11,309 nt of DNA, from contig JAFEGS010000010.1 in NCBI GenBank assembly GCA_018239705.1, positions 1 through 11,309 of the forward strand, given 5' to 3'. The notes beneath the pieces were generated by a model. The model saw only the letters and a program-made list of their open reading frames with translations, was not told the origin of the DNA and did no database searches. Of the stretch, positions 1 through 6,123 are shown piece by piece. How positions within the stretch are numbered: position 1 is the first letter of the stretch; each line of letters starts with the position of its first letter. The position numbers and the translations under genes were made by a program. Origin of the DNA: Verrucomicrobiota bacterium (GTDB lineage: Bacteria > Chlamydiota > Chlamydiia > Chlamydiales > FEN-1388).

Positions 1-1
1 G

Positions 2-7
2 TATAAT
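2..7 (+). promoter_or_regulatory. Candidate -10 box of gltX promoter
   Basis: A perfect TATAAT lies 29 bases before the gltX ATG, which would place the transcription start near position 13 and give a leader of about 24 bases. The matching -35 box would fall outside the window, so only half of the promoter can be seen. Confidence 0.45.
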
Positions 8-36
8 AGCTTCCAGTTTTCAAAAAGGATGCTTTT

Positions 37-1548
37 ATGTCAGTTCGTGTTCGCATTGCTCCCTCTCCGACAGGGGATCCACACGTTGGATCGGCCTACA
101 TGGCCCTATTTAACCTCATTTTTGCCCGCCATTTTGGCGGAAAGTTTATCTTGCGCATCGAAGATACCGATCGCACACGCAGCAAGCCTGAATACGAAGA
201 AAATATTTATAAGGCACTGAGATGGGCTGGCATTACCTGGGATGAGGGCCCCGATGTGGGCGGTCCATTTGCCCCCTACAGGCAATCAGAGCGTACCGAA
301 ATCTATCGAAAGCACTGTAATGAACTGCTACGAGCAAACAAGGCCTATAAGTGCTTTGCTACAGCAGAAGAGCTTGCAGAGATGCGAGAGGTTGCCGCTC
401 GCCAAGGCAATAAGCAGGGCTACGACAGGCGCTACAGAAATTTAAGCCAGGAAGAAATCGAAGAGCGAGAGGCTGCCGGCCAGCCCTATGTGATTCGACT
501 GAAAGTACCTCTTTCCGGTGAGTGTGTCTTTCACGATGCCATTAAGGGCAAAATCAGCTTTCCTTGGGCCGATATCGACGACCAGGTCCTTTTAAAATCA
601 GACGGCTTCCCTACCTACCACTTAGCAAACGTCGTTGACGACCATCTCATGGGCATTACCCATGTGATTCGAGGCGATGAGTGGATCAGCTCAACACCAA
701 AGCATATCCTGCTCTACGAAGTGTTTGGCTGGACTCCGCCGGTCTTCATGCACATGCCGCTTCTTTTGGGTAAGGATGGCAAGAAGCTCTCCAAGCGCCG
801 AAACCCCACATCTATCTTCTACTATCGCGATAGCGGCTATCTTCCTGAGGCCTTTGTCAACTTCTTGACGTTGATGGGCTATAGCATGCTCGATGGGAGA
901 GAGGTCTATTCACTCGAAGATATTATCGCAGAATTTGATGAGAAGAGGATTGGTGTCTCTGGGGCTATCTTTGATGTGCAGAAGCTCGACTGGATCAACC
1001 AGCAGTACCTCATCAAAAATGTACCGCAAGAAAAGCTCTGGGATAGGCTGAAGGAGTGGTCGTTCAATGATGCCTTTATGAATCGAGTGATGCCGCTTGT
1101 GCACTCTCGCGTCAAAAACTTTGGCGAGTTCATGGAACTGACCGACTTTCTCTTCATCAACCACCTGAAGTACAACCAAGAGCTCTTTACCATTGAGAGC
1201 TGCCCCTTCCCCATGGTCGCAGCCATACTGCAGACGATCCTTTGGGAGCTCGAAAAGGATGATTCCTGGACGAGTAAAGATGCCAATGAGGCATCGCGCA
1301 GAGTGTCCGAGTTTTTTGGGGTCAACCACAAGAAGGTGATCATGCCGCTTCTCTTCTCCAGCATTATGGGTAGGCGTCATGGGCTGCCATTCTTCGACTC
1401 AGTAGAGCTGCTTGGCAAAGATAGAACGCGTGTGAGACTGCTCAACGCGATCGAATTTGTTGGCGGGATTTCATCCAAGAAGCTCGATGTTCTGAAGAAG
1501 GGATGGGAGCGAAAAGAGCTCCCCACGAAGCTGTTTCAGGAAGCATAA
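37..1548 (+). CDS. gltX: Glutamyl-tRNA synthetase (GltX)
   Basis: Cytoplasmic class I aminoacyl-tRNA synthetase that joins glutamate to tRNA-Glu using ATP. The 503-residue length is normal for the family. The class I signature at residues 9-19 reads PSPTGDPHVGS (the HIGH motif as HVGS), LRIEDTD follows near residue 40, and the second ATP-binding loop, KLSKR, is at residues 250-254. The four-ligand zinc cluster of the E. coli enzyme is absent: the corresponding stretch (YKCFAT) keeps one cysteine. The sequence closely resembles the chlamydial enzyme as I recall it, including VVDDHLMGITHV and NPTSIFYYRD. Chlamydiae lack a glutaminyl-tRNA synthetase, so this enzyme is probably non-discriminating and also makes Glu-tRNA-Gln for GatCAB; that is family knowledge, not visible here. 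AAAAAGGA at 22-29 is the ribosome binding site, 7 bases before the ATG. The gene is convergent with the coiled-coil gene. Confidence 0.97.
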   Translation: MSVRVRIAPSPTGDPHVGSAYMALFNLIFARHFGGKFILRIEDTDRTRSKPEYEENIYKALRWAGITWDEGPDVGGPFAPYRQSERTEIYRKHCNELLRANKAYKCFATAEELAEMREVAARQGNKQGYDRRYRNLSQEEIEEREAAGQPYVIRLKVPLSGECVFHDAIKGKISFPWADIDDQVLLKSDGFPTYHLANVVDDHLMGITHVIRGDEWISSTPKHILLYEVFGWTPPVFMHMPLLLGKDGKKLSKRRNPTSIFYYRDSGYLPEAFVNFLTLMGYSMLDGREVYSLEDIIAEFDEKRIGVSGAIFDVQKLDWINQQYLIKNVPQEKLWDRLKEWSFNDAFMNRVMPLVHSRVKNFGEFMELTDFLFINHLKYNQELFTIESCPFPMVAAILQTILWELEKDDSWTSKDANEASRRVSEFFGVNHKKVIMPLLFSSIMGRRHGLPFFDSVELLGKDRTRVRLLNAIEFVGGISSKKLDVLKKGWERKELPTKLFQEA

Positions 1549-1560
1549 GTGAGAATTACA

Positions 1561-1686
1561 TTAACAGGATAAACAGACCTCGCCTACGGCGGCAGGATAA
1601 AAAATTCAATTGTTCTCTTCTATCCTGCCCGATCCTGTTTTATACCTATTTATATCTGATTTCGGGTATAAATCAGGATGAGGTCT
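1561..1686. repeat. Nested inverted repeats in convergent spacer
   Basis: Several short arms around the core CAGGAT/ATCCTG are nested here. AACAGGAT (1563-1570) pairs with ATCCTGTT (1632-1639). GGCAGGATA (1591-1599) pairs with TATCCTGCC (1621-1629). CGCC-TAC-GGCG (1581-1591) makes a small GC hairpin. TATACC (1641-1646) pairs with GGTATA (1665-1670), and AGACCTC (1575-1581) with GAGGTCT (1680-1686). A further CAGGAT copy at 1674-1679 lies inside the last codons of the minus-strand gene and supplies its TGA stop. The region could end transcription from both sides, although neither strand has a strong U-tract directly after a stem. The ATCCTGTT unit resembles short interspersed repeats known from unrelated bacteria; that link is from memory. 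Confidence 0.6.
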
Positions 1687-3427
1687 TTTCTTCTTTCCAC
1701 GACGGGTCTATCTCATAATCCCCTATCGTATCTTTAGTGACTGCTCCTCCGGTTTGGGCTTTGAGAGCTTGGAGGAGATTTCCTTTAGCGTCTTTTGGTT
1801 CAGTCGGAGCTTCGACTGATTCAGCTTCGGGTTTAGGTAATTCAGAAGCAGTAGCTGTGCCCTTACCAGCTTCCAATATAATACCATGGTTTTTTGCTTC
1901 AGCGAGTAAGGCCTCTTTGTTCTTTCGAGCAACCCTCAATGCATTCTCGGTTTGCGTTATATAATTTTTTGCTTCCTCGGCGTGTAAATTTTTCGTTTCA
2001 TAGGAGACAGGAGCGTTACTATCCTTACTATCCTTTTCAACATTGATGGCAACGGTTTTCTTATTTGCTGCTTCAAATTCCTTTGTGGTTCTGGCTAAAG
2101 TTTCGTTGACATATTTTAAGGATAATTTCATTTTATTGAGATTGTCTTTAGAGCCTTTAAGGAGCTTATTTTTCCGTGCTTGCTCTGGAGTTACGGTCTC
2201 TGTTTCTTGTACCGGTTGTTTATCGACATATTTTGTTGTAGTAAAGATGAGAGGAGCCTCATTAGCTAACCGATCTCTGATATATTTTATTTTAGTCTCT
2301 TCGCTGGCGACAGCAGATTCTTGAGTTGAGACTTTCTTTTTTGCTTCCTCGTGCGCGTTGAATGCACTATCATACGCGGTAATCATGTTCGCAAGGGTTC
2401 GGTTTTTGTTTAGACCTCTAAGCTCCTGGTCCTTTCTTGTAATCAAGTCAGTGAGGGTTTTGTATTTCTGCCCAAATTCTGCTTTCTTTTTCTCAAATTC
2501 TACTTTCTCCTGCTCAAATCCCTTTTTCGAGCTGACAGAGGTCTCTTGCGTTTTCTCTAAATCTGCTATTTTCTCCTCTAATTCTTTTATTTTGTCCTTA
2601 TCTTCTGTAGAAGACAATGACTGGATCGTTGCCTCTAGTTCTTTTTTCTCTATCTCAGAGGCTTTTATTGCTTTCTCAAGTTCTGCTATTTTTTTCTCTA
2701 ATTCCTGAGGTGATAGCTTCTTCACTACTGGGTGTCTCGGTACGAACTTCGGACCCTTCCCACCTACAGGAGCTTTTTTCATTGGCTCGTCGCCAGTGGG
2801 GATCGTTGTCTTCTCAGCTTCAGTCTTCTTCTTGATCTCTTCCAATTTTGTCTTGATATCGGTTATTTCGGTCTCCATCTGCTCTGCTTGGGTTCCGTTA
2901 ATAGAACTCATTTGCCCTTTAATCGCGCTGAGCTGCTTTGTGCACTTGGTAAGAGCTTCTCTATCTTCGGGTTTTATTGCTTGCTCGAGGGATTTTATGG
3001 TTACTTCAAGCTCAGCGATCTCGAATGCTTTTTTCTGAATAATTGTAACTAGTTTATGAAAATGAGCTTCGCTGATCCCACCTTTTGCTGTTTGGGAAGC
3101 AACTACCTCCACAGGTCTTTTCTGTTCCAATTTTTGTAGTTGCTTATAGTGCTGTATGACGGCGCTCTTAATCTGGTCTGTCGTTGCATCTTTATTGAGA
3201 CCGCAAAACTGGATAGCGCTGCTGCGATTGACTTGATAGATCTTGTCTGGCCCTAGCTCTATATCGATACTGAAAAGACTCATAGCGGCTTTGCTAATCT
3301 TATTGTCGTAGTAGACAATACCTCTTGTAGTGACTCCATCCTGATACTTGACCTCATCGCTAAAGATGCGACCGCCGCCCCACCACTGCCCACCTGCTTT
3401 ATGTTCTGGTCCTTCGGAAATTGACAT
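1673..3427 (-). CDS. Coiled-coil protein of unknown function
   Basis: I do not recognise a family. The 584-residue product is rich in Lys, Glu and Ala, has no signal peptide and no membrane segment. Residues 1 to about 90 are mixed in character, with a GGQWWGGGR patch near residue 10. Two long heptad-rich stretches follow, roughly 105-205 and 240-350, separated by a proline/glycine-rich linker (GKGPKFVPRHP). A third helical, charged region reaches about 525, and the tail is low complexity with a small LLQALK helix at 551-556. The start is ATG at 3427, because GAGGTG lies three bases before it; a GTG six bases upstream would overlap that site. The gene stands alone between convergent gltX and divergent cysJ. 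Long coiled coils with disordered tails are frequent in secreted proteins of intracellular bacteria, so an effector role is possible but unproven. Confidence 0.85.
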   Translation of the reverse strand: MSISEGPEHKAGGQWWGGGRIFSDEVKYQDGVTTRGIVYYDNKISKAAMSLFSIDIELGPDKIYQVNRSSAIQFCGLNKDATTDQIKSAVIQHYKQLQKLEQKRPVEVVASQTAKGGISEAHFHKLVTIIQKKAFEIAELEVTIKSLEQAIKPEDREALTKCTKQLSAIKGQMSSINGTQAEQMETEITDIKTKLEEIKKKTEAEKTTIPTGDEPMKKAPVGGKGPKFVPRHPVVKKLSPQELEKKIAELEKAIKASEIEKKELEATIQSLSSTEDKDKIKELEEKIADLEKTQETSVSSKKGFEQEKVEFEKKKAEFGQKYKTLTDLITRKDQELRGLNKNRTLANMITAYDSAFNAHEEAKKKVSTQESAVASEETKIKYIRDRLANEAPLIFTTTKYVDKQPVQETETVTPEQARKNKLLKGSKDNLNKMKLSLKYVNETLARTTKEFEAANKKTVAINVEKDSKDSNAPVSYETKNLHAEEAKNYITQTENALRVARKNKEALLAEAKNHGIILEAGKGTATASELPKPEAESVEAPTEPKDAKGNLLQALKAQTGGAVTKDTIGDYEIDPSWKEEKTSS

Positions 3428-3529
3428 ACGCACCTCTATAAGTATCTACTTTTACTATATCAAATTATAATTTTATTTAAATATTTAATTTTAATAGTGA
3501 GGAAAGAGGTTGCGAAGCGGGATAGATTC
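3428..3529. promoter_or_regulatory. AT-rich divergent promoter region
   Basis: This spacer between the coiled-coil gene and cysJ is very AT-rich. It contains the 8-bp palindrome ATTATAAT (3464-3471), which reads as TATAAT on both strands and could act as a -10 box in either direction. A second candidate for the minus gene is TATAGT (complement of 3454-3459), which would give a leader of about 20 bases. No convincing -35 box is visible, which is common for chlamydial promoters. GAGGAAAGAGG at 3499-3509 resembles a ribosome binding site but is too far from the cysJ ATG. Confidence 0.35.
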
Positions 3530-4699
3530 ATGTATACTTTTTCAGCTATGACACTAAAGTACGATCGCACAAATCCTTTTCTTGCCAAGCTCGTCCTGCG
3601 CGAGCGGCTCAATAAAACAGGCTCTACGAAAGAGACCTGGCATGTCGTCATCGATTTGGAGGGCTCCGGCCTTACCTATCGCCCCGGGGATAGTTTTGGC
3701 ATACTTCCTCACAATGACCCGAAGCTGGTAGATGCTATTCTCGCAAGCTGCCAGTGGGATGGGGATTTGTCAGTTTTTGATGAGCGGAGCCACAGCCATT
3801 TTTCCCTCAGAGAGTGGCTACTAAAAAAGGCCAATCTCGCAAGCTGCACCCGAAAATTTCTCCTCGAAATAATCATGCGCCTTCCCGAGGGCGAAAAAAA
3901 GGAGGAGCTGCGCAAGCTTACAGAGGCCGGCAATGAGGATGACTTAAAAAAATTTATACATTCGTGGAATGTCCCTGAGGTGATTGCGCTCTACCCGGAA
4001 GCCGCCTTACATCCAAACGATCTAGTCACAAGCCTTCAGCCGTTACTGCCAAGACTCTATTCGATTGCGTCTGCTCAGAGCTGTGAGGGAAATCATGTCC
4101 ATTTTACCGTCTCTCGGGTCCGCTATGACGTAGCAGGTCGTAAGCGTCTTGGCATCTGCTCTCATTTCTTGTGCGATATGATTGAGGTAGGAGCACCCAA
4201 GGTGCCGGTCTATCTCCAGTCGACGCGCGACTTTATTCTTCCGGAAGATACTTCGGTACCTGTCATTATGATTGGGCCAGGTACAGGAGTTGCCCCTTTT
4301 CGGGCCTTTATGCAAGAGCGTGTGCATAGAAAGGTACAACCCCAGAAGAGCTGGCTCTTTTTTGGAGAGCGTCACCGCGAGCACGACTTTTTCTACGAAG
4401 AGTATTGGCAGCAGCTTGTATCTCTTGGCCTCCTTCGCCTCGATCTCGCCTTCTCTCGCGACCAGGAAGAAAAGGTCTACGTACAGCATAAGCTGTGGGA
4501 GAATAGGGAAGAGGTGTGGCGCTGGATACAGGATGGCGCCAAAATCTATGTCTGCGGCGATGCAGAGCGCATGGCAAAGGATGTCGACAATTGCCTCCAG
4601 CAGATTGTCTCAGAGCAGGCAAAAATATCTTTAGATGCTGCAAAAGCCTTTTTAACAGGGCTTCGACGCGAAAAGCAGTACCTTCGCGATGTTTATTAA
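3530..4699 (+). CDS. cysJ: CysJ-like NADPH/FAD reductase lacking FMN domain
   Basis: Flavoprotein of the ferredoxin-NADP reductase superfamily, matching the FAD- and NADPH-binding part of the sulfite reductase alpha subunit. FAD-binding motifs are PRLYSIAS (174-181) and GICSHFL (208-214). NADPH-binding motifs are GPGTGVAPFRAF (249-260), FFGERHREHDF near 280, and YVCGD (340-344). The protein ends in YLRDVY, with the terminal aromatic residue that stacks on the flavin in CysJ and P450 reductases. At 389 residues it lacks the N-terminal flavodoxin domain of the full-length, roughly 600-residue enzymes, as I recall for chlamydial CysJ. No CysI is adjacent, so its electron acceptor is unknown. ATG 3530 is preferred: GGGA precedes it by 7 bases, whereas the in-frame GTG at 3497 has no binding site. 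It is convergent with ispF, 5 bases apart. Confidence 0.9.
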   Translation: MYTFSAMTLKYDRTNPFLAKLVLRERLNKTGSTKETWHVVIDLEGSGLTYRPGDSFGILPHNDPKLVDAILASCQWDGDLSVFDERSHSHFSLREWLLKKANLASCTRKFLLEIIMRLPEGEKKEELRKLTEAGNEDDLKKFIHSWNVPEVIALYPEAALHPNDLVTSLQPLLPRLYSIASAQSCEGNHVHFTVSRVRYDVAGRKRLGICSHFLCDMIEVGAPKVPVYLQSTRDFILPEDTSVPVIMIGPGTGVAPFRAFMQERVHRKVQPQKSWLFFGERHREHDFFYEEYWQQLVSLGLLRLDLAFSRDQEEKVYVQHKLWENREEVWRWIQDGAKIYVCGDAERMAKDVDNCLQQIVSEQAKISLDAAKAFLTGLRREKQYLRDVY

Positions 4700-4704
4700 C
4701 AGTA

Positions 4705-5184
4705 CTAACGCTCTGTCGTGATAATGGCAAGGCATGTCACGCCATCGCCGCAGCCAACATCGGAGAGCCCATCGCCGGATATAGCAGTAATGCCTATCTG
4801 ATCGGGAGTGAGTTTCAAAATTCTTGCGATATTGTCTTTCATCAATGGAAGCTGTTTTTTGAATTGAGGCCGCTTTGCTTCAAGCGAAATGGCTACGTGA
4901 ACAATTTTTTCGCCTTTGAGCGTCTTTACCGCCTCATGGAGGTAGACCTCGCTATCGGTGATTCCTTCTCTGAGGCAGAGCTCAGCGGCAATTTCGCCGA
5001 TAATTTGCACGTTTGTAATAGAGGTAATAGCGTTGCAGAGTGCACAAAAGAGCACATCGCCGTCGGATCGAGACTGGAATCCGGGGAGATCCTCAAAAAT
5101 AATTCCTGCGATCACACAAGGTTTTGTTGATTCGGGCGGGAGAAATCGATGGCTGCTTTTACCAAGGCCTGTACGGATAGTCAT
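4705..5184 (-). CDS. ispF: Divergent IspF (MECDP synthase) with altered metal site
   Basis: Homologue of 2-C-methyl-D-erythritol 2,4-cyclodiphosphate synthase, the MEP-pathway enzyme that closes the cyclic diphosphate with release of CMP. The 159-residue length is typical. The family SDGD block is present at residues 40-43, and the C-terminal SGDGL...GDGV region matches the chlamydial form. The metal site is odd: against the E. coli zinc ligands Asp8, His10 and His42, this protein has Ser10, His12 and Cys47, while chlamydial IspF as I recall it keeps GQDSH and a His at the third place. His34 of E. coli is Arg39. The gene could encode a weakened enzyme, one with Cys-based metal binding, or a repurposed paralogue. 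ATG 5184 is the only in-frame ATG, GTG or TTG before an upstream stop and has no visible ribosome binding site. The neighbour of cysJ is conserved in C. trachomatis, from memory. Confidence 0.85.
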   Translation of the reverse strand: MTIRTGLGKSSHRFLPPESTKPCVIAGIIFEDLPGFQSRSDGDVLFCALCNAITSITNVQIIGEIAAELCLREGITDSEVYLHEAVKTLKGEKIVHVAISLEAKRPQFKKQLPLMKDNIARILKLTPDQIGITAISGDGLSDVGCGDGVTCLAIITTER

Positions 5185-5215
5185 ATGGTATTTGGGGTAT
5201 ATATATCTTAAGAAT

Positions 5216-5263
5216 TAAAACTTGTTCACGCCTTAACTTCCGAGCTTAAGATGCGTGAACAAG
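5216..5263 (-). terminator. Rho-independent terminator of the 167-aa gene
   Basis: CTTGTTCACGC (5221-5231) and GCGTGAACAAG (5253-5263) form a perfect 11-bp stem. After a 2-base bulge it is extended by CTTAA (5232-5236) with TTAAG (5246-5250) around a 9-base loop. On the minus strand the stem starts about 10 bases after the stop codon at 5274 and is followed by TTTTAATT (5213-5220). It should separate the upstream small gene from ispF. Confidence 0.8.
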
Positions 5264-5273
5264 AAAAAGAGGC

Positions 5274-5777
5274 TTATGCGGTTTGTGCCATGACTTCCAC
5301 ATAGCAGTTCCAAAGATCATGCTCTGTTCTTCCGTGGCGAATAGAAGCAATGAGTTCGCGCTTGATAGTTCGAAGATCTTTTCTAGGAGTGAATTTGCTA
5401 AGCATATCTTTATTGCCTGTAGAACGTGCCATATGAAGAATTTGCTCAATATCTGCTTTAGAAAGAACAATGTGGTCTTTGCGTTTACGTGATCCACGGG
5501 CTGCTCTTTGTTTGGGAGCCACTGGGATCGGCTTGTCTGCGTTGATAACAAATGTTTTGATTCTTTCAGAGAGCTTTGCAGGTGCATGCTGTTTTTCTTT
5601 ACGGAATGTAAAGTGGTGAATGTATCCCCCTTCGACCTCAGGAAGATAGCGGCATAGAGCGTTTTCGTCTTTACCACCGATCTTACGAATCGCTTCAGTA
5701 ATGAGCTGCTCGAGTTCACGGCTCGAAGTTGCCATCATTGCATCAGATCCTGATTTTTTTTGTTCTGTTACTGACAT
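5274..5777 (-). CDS. Conserved small basic protein, possible regulator
   Basis: The 167-residue product matches no named family that I can identify. It has a strongly basic centre (RAARGSRKRKD, near residues 90-100) and a helical C-terminal half with many Arg, Lys and His. The N-terminal half contains CRYLPEVEGGYIHHFTFRK, which looks like a folded core. No membrane segment or signal peptide is present, so a cytoplasmic, perhaps nucleic-acid-binding role is plausible on composition only. ATG 5777 is preferred because AAAAGG ends 8 bases before it; the ATG at 5786 directly abuts that site. The gene is divergent from ytgA. In C. trachomatis a small hypothetical gene (CT066) also lies beside ytgA (CT067), so this may be its homologue; I could not compare the sequences. 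A terminator follows the gene. Confidence 0.85.
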   Translation of the reverse strand: MSVTEQKKSGSDAMMATSSRELEQLITEAIRKIGGKDENALCRYLPEVEGGYIHHFTFRKEKQHAPAKLSERIKTFVINADKPIPVAPKQRAARGSRKRKDHIVLSKADIEQILHMARSTGNKDMLSKFTPRKDLRTIKRELIASIRHGRTEHDLWNCYVEVMAQTA

Positions 5778-5799
5778 TGGTCTCATCCTTTTGGTTTTG

Positions 5800-5811
5800 G
5801 TTTACGTAAAC
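5800..5811. promoter_or_regulatory. 12-bp perfect palindrome, candidate operator
   Basis: GTTTACGTAAAC is a perfect palindrome, 22 bases before the chosen start of the small basic-protein gene and inside its leader. Between it and the start, the minus strand carries two CCAAAA units and then the ribosome binding site. It is a candidate site for a dimeric regulator acting on this gene. Confidence 0.4.
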
Positions 5812-5873
5812 TTAGAACGAATCGCCCGTAGGGTTTTATGCTTTTTCGTCCTTGAAAATTGAAATTCCGCTAT

Positions 5874-5903
5874 TAAATAACAAATTGTCGCATCAAAGGT
5901 CAA
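5874..5903 (-). promoter_or_regulatory. Candidate proximal promoter of the 167-aa gene
   Basis: On the minus strand, TTGACC (complement of 5898-5903) is separated by 18 bases from TATTTA (complement of 5874-5879). Transcription would start near 5867, giving a leader of about 90 bases. The -10 box is only moderate. Confidence 0.35.
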
Positions 5904-5987
5904 CTACATTTTTTTGGTTCACCAAAATTTTTGCTATTTGAGCATAGCCAATCCTTGAAGCGCTCTACATGATGAACAATTTGGGTT

Positions 5988-6018
5988 ATTATAATAGATT
6001 GCTACAATAAATTGTCAA
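5988..6018 (-). promoter_or_regulatory. Near-consensus distal promoter of the 167-aa gene
   Basis: On the minus strand, a perfect TTGACA (complement of 6013-6018) is followed after 19 bases by a perfect TATAAT (complement of 5988-5993), or after 16 bases by TATTAT. Initiation near 5981 would give a leader of about 200 bases. The TATAAT sits in the palindrome ATTATAAT (5988-5995), so it can also be read as a plus-strand -10 box, but no plus-strand -35 box fits. Confidence 0.5.
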
Positions 6019-6084
6019 TTCTTATTAATACATTCTATGAGAAGTACAGTAATTATAAGCTTCTTGCAGTTTGTTTAAAATATT

Positions 6085-6105
6085 CCTAACTATTTGATAG
6101 TTAGG
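6085..6105. promoter_or_regulatory. 8+5+8 inverted repeat, candidate YtgR operator
   Basis: CCTAACTA (6085-6092) and TAGTTAGG (6098-6105) are perfect inverted arms around the 5-base spacer TTTGA. The arms resemble DtxR-family half-sites (CTAACCTAA/TTAGGTTAG). It is the strongest symmetrical element near ytgA and overlaps the candidate -35 box. Since the operon encodes a DtxR-like regulator fused to YtgC, autoregulation through this site is the simplest reading. Confidence 0.55.
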
Positions 6106-6123
6106 TATTTATGAAAATATATC
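6094..6123 (+). promoter_or_regulatory. Candidate ytgA promoter overlapping the operator
   Basis: TTGATA (6094-6099) matches five of six -35 consensus bases and lies partly in the spacer of the inverted repeat. After 18 bases comes TATATC (6118-6123), matching four of six -10 bases. Transcription would start near 6130, giving a leader of about 55 bases to the ATG at 6186. A repressor on the inverted repeat would cover the -35 box. Confidence 0.4.

Noticed and set aside
906..1380. Two overlapping minus-strand ORFs of about 150 codons
   Set aside because: They lie wholly inside gltX in antisense, resemble no known protein, and the gltX frame is clearly the conserved one.
2043..3052. Several plus-strand ORFs rich in Phe, Ser and Leu
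   Set aside because: They are the antisense image of the Lys/Glu-rich coiled-coil gene, whose reading frame is much longer.
3497..3529. Upstream GTG start for cysJ
   Set aside because: It would place the only purine-rich site inside the coding sequence and add a short charged extension not expected for the family.
4043..4730. Minus-strand ORFs across the 3' half of cysJ
   Set aside because: They overlap conserved cysJ motifs in antisense and have no ribosome binding site or family resemblance.
5909..5932. Hairpin with T-tract as a plus-strand terminator
   Set aside because: The stem has 6 bp, mostly A-T, and no plus-strand gene ends nearby.
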